From assembly GCA_037903475.1 (NCBI GenBank), contig JBAJFG010000467.1:930001-994000 (forward strand): a stretch of 64,000 nucleotides of DNA, given 5' to 3'. The stretch is from Ancylostoma caninum. Taxonomy: Eukaryota; Nematoda; Chromadorea; Rhabditida; Ancylostomatidae. This document shows positions 28,343 to 40,895 of this stretch, in pieces; within the stretch, counting starts at the first letter, position 1, and every line of letters begins with the position of its first letter. The notes below the pieces were generated by a model that was not told the origin of the DNA, made no database searches, and saw only the letters and a list, made by a program, of their open reading frames with translations. A program made the translations under genes and the position numbers.

Positions 28343-28588
28343 CATCCACAGTCTTATTATAAATTCATGGGGGGGGGTTAGGATGCACAGAGACGACGTT
28401 GTATGCATCAGGATCTTTTCTCCATTTGTGCCTTATCTAAGCCATTGACATTTCCTTTAGCTGACATTTCCTTTAGCATTCCCACATGATGGACAAGTTT
28501 TGTGGGTAGGATGATGAGACACAGGCAGTTCGGGAACAAATGGTATTCATGAAACCGGTGGGAACATTTTCGACCTGACGGCTACCGT

Positions 28589-29155
28589 TCACTCGCCTTT
28601 TAGTTCCATTTGGGAGTGCAGAAGCTTCTTATCGCCTGTCTTACTACTTGTTAATATGTGCATATAGTTTTGGATAGTTTCACATAAATGTTGTTCGCTC
28701 AACACCCTAACTCTCCATTCCGGCGGTTTCAAACCATGTATCGGCCATGTCTGGATGTTCATGTCTAGCTGTGTTCTGGCTTCCTTGTTATCCCTAACCA
28801 CTTCGTTATCTCATACGGGTATCCATGAAGATTTTCTGCAGGAAGCAACAACAACAGTGAGACCACACACCCTCCTTCACTTCTGGGCCTGACGCTTCAT
28901 TAAGATGACCATGGGTACTCCCATGTCAACGATGGGTGAAGTTGGGTGATGATGTTACGTTTACCCTGAACAAATTTAATGATGCATGCTGCCACTCTAC
29001 AGAATAAAGCGGTGCTGTTCTCCCAATCAATGTAAGATCAGGTAATGATGTTGCAGGCAAGTTTTCTAGTGCTTCTTCAGCAGTCATAGAAAAAAATTTC
29101 AAAGGGTGCTGCTCAGAAATGCTCATCAGCTGTTCGTTCTGGTGTTGCTGTTTGA
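28589..29155 (-). pseudogene. degenerate coding-like fragment, unknown family
   Basis: Two coding-like segments lie in order on the minus strand. The first (about 29155-28972) reads QHQNEQLMSISEQHPLKFFS, then MTAEEALENLPATSLPDL and on to WQHASLNLFR, stopping at a possible donor GG|GTAAAC. The second (28830-28589) reads NLHGYPYEITKWLGITRKPE, hits a stop, and continues in another frame as QLDMNIQTWPIHGLKPPEWR to KGE-stop. A possible acceptor TTCCTGCAG precedes it. The residue mix looks protein-like but I recognise no domain. The apparent frameshift suggests a dead gene or transposon remnant; chance remains possible. Confidence 0.3.
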
Positions 29156-29732
29156 TATAAGAAATTTGAATAGAGTGTTCCGATATAATAGTAAAGTTTC
29201 AAACACACCAAAGCAGTATTTCTGACCGAAATGAAAGTAATTAGAGGCATGTGACTGTTTCTATTAGTGAGGCAAAATCGTCCACACGGACAAATTAAGG
29301 ACAACGCTTGTACTCACATAATCGTACTTAATCAACAATAATTCGCAAGAACCATGATGACGAACGGTACCGCGTCATATGATGTGCCATCAACTGTTAT
29401 ATTTCAGGAGACATATGGTTTTATTGAGAATGTTCACATTGGGAGTACCCTCCCTGAATCCTTAACGCATTACTTACGAGGTAATATCCGGGAAAAACTG
29501 GAAGCAACCACATACTCAGCTGGCCTCGAGAAACGGATAATACCAGCACAGGACTATAAGCCTACCGTTAGATGAGATATGTAGGACAGAATTTTTCTGC
29601 TGTTTGGCCACCCATGTTTGAAGTCACTGGTTGTTTAGCATTAAAAATAGACACAGGAGCATTCCTTCGTTTAGAGAAGAAGAATTGTGGAGTCGAAGAG
29701 AATTTGAACTCAGTATCGCTGCTGCAATTTTG

Positions 29733-29849
29733 CTGAAACTTGGAAAGGTGGCTTTGATAACTCCAGGCTATAGGACCGCACTTGCAGTTTCGAGAAAAAA
29801 GGATGGAACAGGTCGAGGCCGGAAACTTTTCGGTACCCCTATATCGATA
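29733..29849 (+). mobile_element. 3' end fragment of a mariner element
   Basis: Matches the right 115 bp of the mariner at 51900-52443, including GAGGCCGGAAACTTTT and the terminal TACCCCTATA. The left part of the element is missing. Confidence 0.7.
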
Positions 29850-29894
29850 GCAATATTTGTCTCTACTATAGGTTCACCTGTGAGAATACATTGA

Positions 29895-31925
29895 AGCCAA
29901 CCGTTGGGAAGTACGTATGTTACATTAGTAGTCATTCTTGCGAAGATGCGAAGAAATAAGTTTCGTCAGTCCACCACCAGTGAAAAAACTAATTAGGAAT
30001 TAGCTTCGTAAAGGGTTGCTTTTTCGCTGCTGCTCACTAAGTTACAGAGTTCATGAAAAATTCGTGCACTTTCACTACTTTCTTTCGTTTTCTCAGAATT
30101 CATTACGAATAATCACGCTTCGTGGCGACGATTAGCATAGTTCATGCTTGAAAAACTCGCTAAGCTAACTCTCACGGCTAATGCAAATAAGCTGTTTTCC
30201 GTAAAAATTAGAAATGATTCGCTAACATGGAAACTCAAAAGTTGGCGGAAGATGGGTGGCTACCAATAGAACCTCATGTTCTAACCACATTTTTTTGACC
30301 TACATCAGCTTCTCTTTAGCAGAATATTATTCATGGTTTTTATGGCAGGAGAATTACCAATAACGGTAAATGGGTTGATCGAAAACGAGGGTACAAAAAG
30401 TGGCTAGGTGCATGAACTACTACTTTTTTCTTAAAAAGACTCCATGTTCTCTGGACTGTGATAATATTCAAGCTTTCTTGTTTGCCACAGAGATTTTTAT
30501 AAAGACACTGTTTATTGTTATTGTTGATTATTATTATATTTATTTATTGCCACATGGACACTGGTGGCGTAGAGAGTGAATGATGAACTCGAACCACTTT
30601 CACCCCTCTGAAGACGACGTTAAGTCGAAAGGTTAGTCCGAGAATAAACGTGTCCTTATAAAAACTTGTATAGAACACAGCTTGAATATTCGTCTCAAAG
30701 AATCAAGGCTGTTATGGAGCAATGAACTCGAGATCTCTATCGTTTTACCTCCACCGTGTCGCTATCGCTATCCACCACTTCTTTATCCAAAGGCGGAGTA
30801 ATGTCTCACAGAGGTTTGTTTTATTTTATCTGCGGCGAGCCATACTTACTAGGCAAGACTAAGAAAAATACGTCTTAGGCGAGAATTCCCTCGAATGTAT
30901 TTTCGGAAGAAATGACACCTCGCAGCGCTCATTTACAGGTTCCGACGGATACTGATCACAGTTTTCTAATAACTTTGTTTATAGCTGCACTAAAAACAAT
31001 GCTATTTCCGTGGACCTGATGCAAGGAAAACGTTCTCAAAGAGCTGTCAAAGAGCAATTGAAAACAGAAGGCCAGCAGCGATCTGCATATCAAGAGAACT
31101 CTCTGGAAGTCGCGAATAATGCGAAATCAGCAGAGCACACGGGGTAGAGTCGGGCGTTCCTGGATAGTGTATATCGGCGCTGTGCCTGTTCCGTCCGAGC
31201 GTCGTTGCGTGACGACGCACTAAATCAGAAACGAGCAAAAACGTGTGATAAGCGACTCCTTTCCATGCAATCTGATTCAGCAAAACAAGCAGTGTGAAGA
31301 TAGCGTCGCCTCGGCTAGCGTGATGAACACAGAACAGTGGACAGAGTTCTACGGATGCCATATAGGGAATGTCCGAAGAAACCTGAGTTGAACTAACGTG
31401 TACTAACTTCAACCTGGTCGATTCAAACTCAGGAAACAGAGAAACCGTGTTTTGCGTATGCATGGGTTCTGCATGGGATTGTGAAAATCGTGGGTTTTGC
31501 ACCGGATTCGCAATGGATATGGAAACGCATGGATTCTGCATGGATATGCATGGGTTTTGCATGGATTTGACCATCGCTGCTGTAGAACTATTGATTTTAA
31601 AACACTGTGTTTTGCACGAGCACTCATGCTTAGATCGTGGGATTTGCATCCTTCAGTTCCATGTAATACACACTTCCTGGCTTTCCCGCGTAGATGTTAC
31701 CAGTGGAGATGCTGATCATGCAAGACGGTACAGTACGGCTAAGCTTTCTTGCATATGCGCATTCTAGAGAGAACCACCCTGGCTGGGCACACACCGAAAA
31801 AAATTGCGGGAAGGTCTTTAACGCTACTCACACAAACCTAAGAACATTTACGGCTAATCTCTGTGGAACAATCACAGTGGGAAGCACTCATTCTGAGGTG
31901 AGTTGTCGACTTTGAGCTGCGGTCC
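29895..31925. other. no gene recognised; short motif and simple repeats
   Basis: Holds a hammerhead-like motif at 30608-30630 and imperfect ATGGATTTTGC-type repeats at 31455-31570. The 200-codon minus frame at 31047-31649 spans those repeats, lacks a domain, and was not accepted. Confidence 0.35.
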
Positions 31926-31933
31926 TTCTTTGA

Positions 31934-32841
31934 CAGGGCGCAGCACTAGGTGGTCAGTGTCGGTTGGGGAGTACTCAGTCCAGTCGGATTCCGAAATGGG
32001 CTGCTAAGTACCTACATACTGAGGTTCTTTCAGGAAAAGCAGGTAGCACCAAAAAAAGTGACCTAAATAACCGTTAGTGAGACGACGAATGATGTTTCAG
32101 CAAGAAATGCGTACTATTTAGCGAAGACAGCCTAGATCATCTCAAATTCAAGCTGAGATCCTCGAAAACCCGACCTCAATACGGAACTGTTTGATCTCGC
32201 TAGAACTCGTTGAAACCTCTCATAGGACCTGTCAGATACAAGAAATTGTCATTGGAGCGTGATTTCCCTATCAAACCCAGAACTTTCCCAGGAAATTTCT
32301 CTCGTTTGAAGAAGTGTTCCGATACGCTGTCAACTCCTAGAAATGCGCCTAGGTGGTATCAACTCTCCCCCAAAGTGTCATCTTCCTTTTTGGGAAACCG
32401 TCTTCCTTTTTGAAAAATACCGTCATTAATGGTCAAGAAATGGTCAAAAACCACTTTTTGACCATTTTCGACGGTTTTTTTTTTCAAAAACGAAGACGGT
32501 TTCTCACAAACGAAGTGTGCCACCTTGGGGGATACTTGTTGGTATAGTGCGGATCTACTGTCAAAATTCCAACATTATGCGCCTCCTACAGGTTGAGCAA
32601 CACCTGATTATCACTGGAGCGCATCAGAGTGAGGGTACGGAAGGAGTAAATGGTTGAACGACAGTGATCTTCAGCCACGATTTTAATGATCCTCCAGATG
32701 TGCCTCTCTAAAATCTGCTTGTCTCTAACATCAGTAGACGGTTAGCGGCTGGCTACGCCCCGGACATTGGTGCTAAGCCCACTGAATCTGCAGGACGCTA
32801 CTAGGCTCTGGTGGTCAATGACCATCTAGTGCTGCGCCCTG
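31934..32841. mobile_element. non-autonomous hAT-type transposon
   Basis: Terminal inverted repeats start CAGGGCGCAGCACTAG at both ends (right end on the opposite strand). They are flanked by a perfect 8-bp target duplication TTCTTTGA (31926-31933 and 32842-32849). An 8-bp duplication with CAGGG-type ends is the hAT signature. The 908-bp interior has no transposase and contains a second, palindromic element. Confidence 0.85.
32350..32548. mobile_element. palindromic (foldback) MITE nested in the hAT element
   Basis: The two halves mirror each other: CTCCCCCAAAGTG, AACCGTCTTC and ACCGTC on the left against GACGGT, GAAGACGGTT and CACCTTGGGGGATA on the right, around a centre of AATGGTCAAGAAATGGTC. 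The single strand would form a hairpin of nearly 200 nt. Confidence 0.65.
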
Positions 32842-32849
32842 TTCTTTGA

Positions 32850-34746
32850 ATTTACCTGAGCAGGCATGCTTGCCTCATTTTTGTAGATTGCCCTCAAGTT
32901 CGGAATAATGGCACGGAATCACATATCCTATTGTGATCAGCAGCTACTGGACATTCTTTTCATGTAGGAATCTTAAGAGCTATACTGATTCTGATTGTGA
33001 GGCGGGACGGTGGCTTTGTAGCACGTGACCTGGCGAACATTTCTCCATTTGAAGCATGTTTTCTGCTTCTGTTGCAAAAACTGCGACAGCACAGCAAGAA
33101 GCAAAAACTAATAGCGCAAGAAATAGTCGGTTACAGACTGATGCTGTTGTTTGCTCGTAAGCAAACAACACACCAGGGCAATTAACATTCGAAAAACACA
33201 TTGATATGAGACCCGTAAGTGCTTTCCAAGCTGTAACTGCCGATTTCATCTCGAATCCAGTCGTCGCGGTGCCTCACGGGCACGAATGCTGAGCGAGCGT
33301 TGGTTTTGTCGAGTGTCTCCTCCCTTCAAATCCTTTCTGAAACTTCGGCAGAAGTGGAATTCCCGAAGCGCAAATTCATGCTTGAAAAGTCATGGATAAG
33401 CCTGGCTTCTGAGAAATTCTGAGCATCCTGTCCTTTTATCTGGATGAGAAAGATGTGGCCCAGAAGCGCCACCAGTGCGTACCAGTGGAAAAACTCTGCG
33501 CCCCAGTGGTCTTTTTATGCTCTTTCTTCAGTTTCGGAAGATTCTGTCCAGTCCAGACCTCAAAAAGTGATCAGAAGGCGAGAATAACTCAACTGAGTAT
33601 CTTCAAAAGGGCTTTTACCACATTGAAGCATTTAGTAATAGCAATGATTTAGTAAAAACTCCCACTACTATCGAATATATTAACCATAATTTATAATTTA
33701 ATATATCAATTGTAATTGCCTCAAATAATCATATAAAATTGAGTCTGACTTTACTATTGGGTAACTATCACCCTGTGGAGAACTGAGCAGAAGTACTTTT
33801 TCCAATTCAAGTTATTTTTTTTTTGTTATCTTTCAACATTTGAGCGATGGTAAGGTTAATATGGTTCGTAGCACACCATTTTTGTACATTAAATAAGCAA
33901 AAAAGTAAAATGCAACTAATTTGTTCATGGCAGCGGTTTTTGCTTGAGCGACCAAACAGCAACAGCAAATGAATACTTCTATGGAAGGCCAGTATTGATG
34001 GACGCGTGTGTTGCATGGAGTAGGAGATTGGAATCATTGTAGATCGGAAAGAGTGAGGAAATCCAAGTTTTTACTCTATCCTCTTCCACCTTGGTAGACT
34101 TTAGTACCATCAAGTTATGGTATTTCATGGCTTTATACATTTTTTTTTATTTTATGCATGTACTGGATTGTCAGCGGAAAGAAATGTCTTCTGAACAGAA
34201 ATGAGGAGATTAACGCAAAGAGCTTAGCTTTTGCTGTAATATTCCATCGTATCTACGACAGGTCTCAGCAAAAGTGTACATACATATCACCAGTTTTTGA
34301 CTCTCCTGGCGTGTGACATCATCAACAAACATTTGCGTGCCATGTTTGTATGGATTCTCAGATAAACAGAGGATCAATCAGTGAAGCGTGATTGGCTCAC
34401 GGTTTCTGCACTTCTGATCTGCTGTCTTTTTACCTATTTGAGTCTGCCGAAATTCCTCTGGGGTTCTTTGTTGTCTTTACCTTTGTATGGAAGATCATTT
34501 GTGAATTACTACGATGTATGAATAAATAAATAAAATAAAGAAGGAGTTGGACGAAGACACATAAGCCTAACGAGTGTCTGTAATGAAAATGTGCAGAGGA
34601 TTTTTTCTAAATAAACAAAATCCAGACGAGGAATTGAGTGTTTTCTAGGATTTTCTGGTTGCGTTTCCCCGTGAATAATGTCTTTTTCTGCGCCCACTAG
34701 TCAGAGCAGCAAGAATCACACTCGTAAGTTGTTATAAGTGCATTTA
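32850..34746. other. no gene recognised
   Basis: AT-rich; only short frames. Nothing supported. Confidence 0.35.
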
Positions 34747-35007
34747 ATACTGGATGCGTGCGACTAACGTGTGTGCGTCTATATGATGAAGGGTAGTGCT
34801 CAGTCGCATCGCAGTCGCACCGCAGTCGCAGCTCAGACGAAGTATTTCCGAAGAAGACCGGTCAACGCGGCATGCAAATCCTAAATAAAGGGAACACGCG
34901 GCCGCCGCGACGCAGTAAACGCGTGCGTCTGGGCTGCGACTGCGATGCGACTGGGCCCTATTCTTCATCATATTGACGCACGCGCATCGCTAGCACGTAT
35001 CCGATAT
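34747..35007. mobile_element. foldback MITE, copy B
   Basis: Imperfect inverted repeats of about 80 bp: the left reads GTGTGCGTCTATATGATGAA, then CAGTCGCATCGCAGTCGCA; the right is its mirror. The centre carries GACCGGTCAACGCGGCATGC, shared with copy A at 26814-27009. No coding capacity. Confidence 0.7.
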
Positions 35008-37012
35008 GGACTGCCCTTTTATTAGTCTCCACTATGTACGCATTACTATTTGGTAATAATTAAATAATTAACTTCACTTGAAATTGAGTATTTTTGTAAC
35101 AAAGACCAGCAAAGATAAGCAAGTGAAAAAAAGTCAAAGAAAGGGGGGGGGGTGGCTGAATTGGTTAGGAAGCTGTAAAAGCGGACGTAGCCGCCACACT
35201 CCCTGGGCTATGTATCAAATTACTGGAAGAGGAAGAGGAAAGAAAAGCAAAAGAGGGACAAAGTAAGATGAAAATGAACGAGGAGTTGAGGTACATACAA
35301 GAAACCATATACTCGTGAACATTTCTTGAGCGCAGTTAGAATATCTTCTTAGTTTTGTTTCTGAAGTTTTTCATGAGAGTAAACTAATGCGAAAAGATGA
35401 GTTTAGTGATTTATTCATACGCTGATTAGTACTCGATAAAAAGATAAGAGAGGACAAAGGCTTCTTAGGTATACAAAACCATGCAGAACTGTAAACTACA
35501 CGAGTTTTCGACAGCGAAAACAGGACCGATGAAGAGAAAAATAGCAACAGGAATCTACATGTGACCGTAGACTCGATGGATGTAAATGTAAAAATTACGC
35601 TTAGAAAGATTTTGCTCACTCGTGCTCCGCTAAATATGTATACCACAAGATCGCAGTCCGAACAGCGTAAGACTTAGCACTAGACGTGTAATCCTGCGTC
35701 TCTGCTGCACAATTGTCAGTTATCAGAGTGGGTGCTTCTTACAATACCTTTGGGCAAACTGGGCGGAGAGCGTTGTACCTGAAGGGAGCATACAGCTGGG
35801 CTCTACGATTGGCCAGTTATATGGACTAGCCAATCGTAGGGGCCGGTCACACCATCCATTATGAAGTTCCACACTAGGTAAGCTCATGTACTGCAGTGAG
35901 AAAGAACAAAATTATTGGTGCCATCCCTAGTTGAGATTGTAACATCAGCAATTTATATGATATTTAAAGTAAAAGGCTTCATAAGTGTAGAGCTGGTTGG
36001 TTACCTTTGTCGGACAGTCTTAAATCCCATTTCTCTGCATTACTTGTGTAGGTTCTACTTTTTTTACTGGCTAAAGATGAAAACCTCAGAAGCAGTGACT
36101 CTAGCGGATATGCGAGAAAATTTGTGGACCACTTATTACTCCATGAGTAGCTTCTACCGTCAAAAATAGGGTGTAGGGAAGAAACTGACACTAATCACTA
36201 CGAAGGAAGAACAGAAACAAAACAAGGGGACGTCGACGGGTCGCATAATCTACACGTGGGAACGGGCAGAGGTGAGGACGTGATTCCTTCTAGAGCGACA
36301 CCCCGATGAATGCACTAAAAAGCATTTTCCGCTTCGCACGTTCCCACCGCACGGGAGAGACGCAGACATACGGGCGCTGCACATCGTCGTGCGCTCATTT
36401 GCATGAATAGCTCACACAGCATCAGAAAGCACTTCGAATTTTGAGAAATAACTTCAGCCCGATGTGCTTCTCGCCACTGTGACGAGTTCAAATATAGTTG
36501 GAGTGCCAGAAGCCGTGAAGATGGCTACGGCTCGAGATGACGCTTACCCCCTAGCCATACAATAATCACATTATGTGCTTTTCATTTAGAAGCATGCTAT
36601 AACTCCTCGCTTCCAGATAGCGAAAAGAAACGACGCAGTGAGCAATGTGAGCATCGATCGACAAAGGACATCCAAGACGACATCACGAGCACAGAACACT
36701 CAACATCGTGAGAGCGCACGCCTGAATGAAGTGCAGGACCTGCGGCAAGCACACGTAACGAACAGCCTGACTGATACTCCCGAACCCTCCGGGCCTGGCC
36801 GTGCCACGCGATGTGGAGCTGTTCGGCTGGAAATGGATGTTCTGTGGAGCACGATTGATTCGCGGCCACAAAGAACGGCGAAATCCGACGGAATGCCTCT
36901 CCTAATTGCTTTCGTATGTAATGTGTGACGATGGATCATAGTAGCGGAAGAATTCTTGACTGTGAAGAAAAATGCTCAGCTGGATGTGTACGGGAGTGCT
37001 GCTTCAGTGGCA
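35008..37012. other. no gene recognised; one strong hairpin
   Basis: An 11-bp perfect stem (CTACGATTGGC/GCCAATCGTAG, 35803-35839) lies beside GAGCGTTGTACCTG at 35769. Both resemble the interior of the MITE at 40411-40895, so this may be a partial relative. Confidence 0.4.
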
Positions 37013-37637
37013 CTACTCTGATGTTCATTGGCGATACATTTGGCAAGAGAATGTGTTTGGCAACACATTTTACGGGAAAAATCTTGCTTGGCAATATGTT
37101 TTACGGGAGAATGAGTGAAGGGCCTGTTTGGCGATACATTTGGCAAGAGAGTCTGTTGACGATACATTTTACGGGTGTTTCGCGATACAAAAGGCAAGAG
37201 AATCTGTTGGGGACACATTTGACGATGTTTGCTTGGCGATACAAATGGCAAGGTTTACATGGCGATACATTTTACGGGTGTTTTGATAAGGCGTTCATTT
37301 CATCCTTAGTTGGAGGCTTAACCATCGGAGGTGTCGATCCGGATGGCTCAGCTGGCAAGGCAGCGGACTCCTAAGATTAGTATCATGGCACGATTCCTGA
37401 TGATACCAAAATTTTTGCGACCCAACCCTTTTGTTGACAACCCTTTTGTTTGGCGATATAATTGGCAAGGTTAGTGTGGCGATGCATTTGACGAGGTTTG
37501 CGTGGCGATACATTTTACTGGACTTCTTGTTTGGCAATACATTTGACGGGCTTCGTTTGCCTAGGTAGTTGGCGAGCTCGTCTGCGAGGTTGCCAAACAA
37601 ATCTCGCCAAATGTATCCTCAATGAACATCAGAGTAG
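37013..37637. mobile_element. TIR element built of short subterminal repeats
   Basis: Ends are mirror images starting CTACTCTGATGTTCATTG, continuing as GATACATTTGGC(A/G)AGA and TTTGGCAAC. The interior is a string of degenerate 18-30 bp units such as GGCGATACATTTTACGGG and TTTGGCAAGAGAA. The 625 bp contain no transposase. No clear target duplication seen, so the superfamily is open. Confidence 0.7.
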
Positions 37638-40401
37638 GTGAGAATGACCGCTGCTGGATATTCGGCTGAAACTTTAGGGACAGCATGTATCATTACCCAG
37701 AGTAAAGGTACCAACACCACATCAATTTACTCATAGTTAACATGAGCGTCAGCACGTTTACCCTGGGTAATCTCGATGATGCATCAAGGCCCGGGAAAGA
37801 ATACCTTCCCTTGTTGGGGTTGGGACGCGCGGTCGAGCATCTTCATCCGATGTCTCACCTCGGTAAAGGTTTGAACATGTTGAGCTGCTCTCTCAGATTA
37901 CCGGTACGCTTCACGTGAAGTATAGCCCACTGCGTCGCTGTCGCCCGTCAACACTGACCGACAGGACCAGTGGGAAAATGTTACGCCTAAATAACATATA
38001 GGAAACTATCACAAATACTGACCTATGAAAGTGAGATTTCCGCAAGGAAATCGCTGGAGGCAGCCTGGATTCTGACCAAAAATCCAGGAATGAATGAAAA
38101 AAGAGTGTCTCTCCTTAACGAGTGACTCGCTACCTTTAACGTTACGTGAGCTATCTGTAGATAGAATAAGATCCGGGCCTTGAGCAAGAACCACTCGTCC
38201 CTCATAACGATCACGGGTTAGCTGTGCGGATTTCGTCCGCGGAAGGTGGAACAACCGGTGGGTCAGACCTCGATTCTGGGCGCTCTTATCGTATCTTGCC
38301 TCAGAAAAGAAAGACCTAGAACTAGCGAGGTACGATGAGGCTTTTGACCGCCACAGGTCGAACAACTGAGGTCCACTTTCAGACCTCTGACGACGACGGT
38401 TACGTTGGAACGTTAGGTCAATGGAGTTCCACCGTAACAACCTCATGTAGCAGAAGCAGATCACAAATGTCACAAATTTGTTTCATAGAACGTGCAGAAC
38501 TTCCTACTGCCTTATTTTTAGCACAATTATTTTGCTACCATTTGTTCGAAGTGTTTCTCTTCAATCGTTCAAACTTAGGTAACTTTCTGCGACTCCATCT
38601 CCAATATATTTTTCTTTAGTTTTCTGTGTACCATTTTAACGGAGTCCACCCTTTCTAAACCTAGTGCCGCATGTGTCATTGAGATCACCCAGGTAAATCA
38701 TTAATAGGAGCACACCCACACCGGGTAATTCCAATGAATTTCAATTTCAATTATGAATCCAGGCCCTGGTCATGTCTTTTGAAGAGAATATAATAGTCTG
38801 CTCTGGTGCGAACTTAAACTTATATGATAATGGGAAAATCATGGGACCTTGAAGTTTGCACTCACCAACAAGGAGAGAGTGGGATATTCTCAGAAATGGT
38901 AAGGATGTGTGCTTGATACCTATTTTTTATTCAGCATATGAGACATAAGGAGAAGCCCTACACTTAGTGCAACGTGCGCATGTCCTGATCGTGTACTCTC
39001 GGCGTTCTGCCTTGTTGTTTGCGCCATTCCGGGAATTCGTCGAAAAATGGCGTCAGACGAAATCCTACGCAACGTGTGTTGATTACCTCGGATTCCGAGT
39101 AAACCCCATGGTTGTACATTTGAGCAACATAAAAGAGTGCTAATGGTAATTAACAGACAAGGTCTTAGTTCTCTGGAGTTTTTCGTTCGATCGTTTTCCT
39201 TTGTTTTGTTCACCTTTTCCTACCAGACATGTTCTTTTCTCTAAAAAAAGAAGAGTCTATAAAATGGAAATGGAAGGAGAAATCTTTTGTCTGCATTGGG
39301 AGAACTACTCCGTTGGATCACTAGTTGTATTTGGAATTTTCTGGAAATCAGACAATATTCGCTCCTAGTTCTCCATATGGTTAAAGGCAGTGCGTCACCT
39401 CGTTTTCGTTTACGAGCTTTTGGCAGATCCTGAGTCTCCTCGATGCGCTGAATCAAGCTGTACACATAAAATGTTGCAAAACGGGCTTTGAACCCGTTTC
39501 TCAATCGTTTTTTTGTGACAGAGTTCGGAACAGTTTGTCGAGCCGAGTGGACGCGTGAATCCGCTGATTTTATCGATCGGACACGTCAAGACGTGTTGCT
39601 AACGCTGCAATCATGGCGGGCATCCAGCACAGTCGCGGACCGCTCCGCCCAGGTGGTCAGTGGACTGCACATTCGGACCTTCCGAAAACGTTTTTTTTTT
39701 TTTCGTCACTTCTATGCATTATGACGTACATCATTAGAATCAGCGTGATGTGAAAGTCTAGAGTATGCTGATGTCCACAGCCCATGGAACGAGGTGACAC
39801 ACTCCCTTTAACTCTACTCTCCTAACTATATGCTTTTTCTACTCTCTACTCTTCAGTCAAACCCATGGAGATATGCATACTGAAACCTCTCCAACAGGTC
39901 ACAGATTTGGAAGATTATAATGTGTTTCAAAGGGGAACATTATCGTGGAAACTTCAGAGAAAGAAAGAACGCGAAAAGGTGTGAAAATGCTCACCTCTGG
40001 CACAAATAGTCAGCAATCGTCATTTTTGGAAGGACTATAACAACAAAGATAGTAATGTTGACAATTCGAATGTGATCGATACAAAATCGCCTGCAAAAGA
40101 AATGAACTCGTGAGAATTCCAGATTCGCTACTGCTCCGGACCATGGAGCAGCACTGCTGGGTAGCACTACGTGGTTACAGTGAAAATCAGTAGTTACTGC
40201 TTAGCAGACAAAGAGTGCCGCGCCGCATCACCTGCTAACACAAGTTGTTCCGCGTTAATCCAAACACTGAACTTTGATCAACGCGATTCAACGTGTAAAG
40301 CTTTGAAATTAATGAAAAAAAAACATCTTTCAACAAGTTTATCCTTGAAATTTGTCCGCCGCACCCCGAACTGGCAAGGACTACAGCTTTTCTTCGCCCT
40401 G
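37638..40401. other. no gene recognised; hairpin with hammerhead-like motif
   Basis: At 38387-38447 a CTGACGACGACGG...GGAACGTTAGGTC stretch resembles the motif at 30608 and overlaps a strong hairpin (GTTACG-TGGAAC / GTTCCA-CGTAAC). No exon supported elsewhere in the interval. Confidence 0.35.
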
Positions 40402-40410
40402 CAATTTCCC

Positions 40411-40895
40411 GGGTGTGTATCATCGTGAGGGAAAACGAGGCGGAGCCTTCCCGCCCTCCAAGATCAACTCGTCCTCTATCGCATTCAAATTTTGCGATTA
40501 TGTGACGTTCGTCACCCGTCCTTTCGCGAACGCGACGAAAAGGGCGGAGTGCGCGACGAACCCTCCCGGGGTGTGGGGTGTTATACCTGGAGAGGGCGGT
40601 GCGGCCCAGCTCTGCGATTGGTCAGAGCTCGTCCGCGCCTCCCACTCCAGGTATAACGCTCCATACCCACCCTCCCGGCGTCCGCGCTAGGGAAAAAAAA
40701 GGTAGTGCCGCGCGCGAATTCGCACGCGGCGGCGCGGCGGGTGACGAATGTCCGTAGACGAAATTTTGCATGGCCATGCATAGTGGAATCGCGCGCGAAG
40801 GGAACGAGTCAACCGTTTGGGGTGGGAGGAGGATTTGAACGAACCAATCGCAGAACTATACCACGCCCCGTTTTCCCTCACGATGATACGCACCC
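40411..40895. mobile_element. Mutator-type (MULE) MITE
   Basis: Inverted repeats of about 32 bp start GGGTG(T/C)GTATCATCGTGA and run on through GGGAAAAC. They are flanked by a perfect 9-bp target duplication CAATTTCCC (40402-40410 and 40896-40904). A 9-bp duplication and G-rich ends are typical of Mutator-like elements. The 485-bp interior is GC-rich and non-coding, with an inner palindrome GTTATACCTGGAG...CTCCAGGTATAAC (40580-40656). Confidence 0.85.

Noticed and set aside
31047..31649. 200-codon minus-strand frame
   Set aside because: Its start lies in imperfect ATGGATTTTGC-type repeats and the rest has no recognisable features; a long frame by chance is plausible.
35915..36169. 84-codon plus frame with hydrophobic stretches
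   Set aside because: AT-rich codon bias towards Phe/Leu/Tyr, no start context or splice partners; could pass as a membrane peptide only by composition.
39476..39506. AAACGGG/CCCGTTT hairpin followed by a T run, like a bacterial terminator
   Set aside because: The window is a nematode genome; no bacterial gene is nearby.
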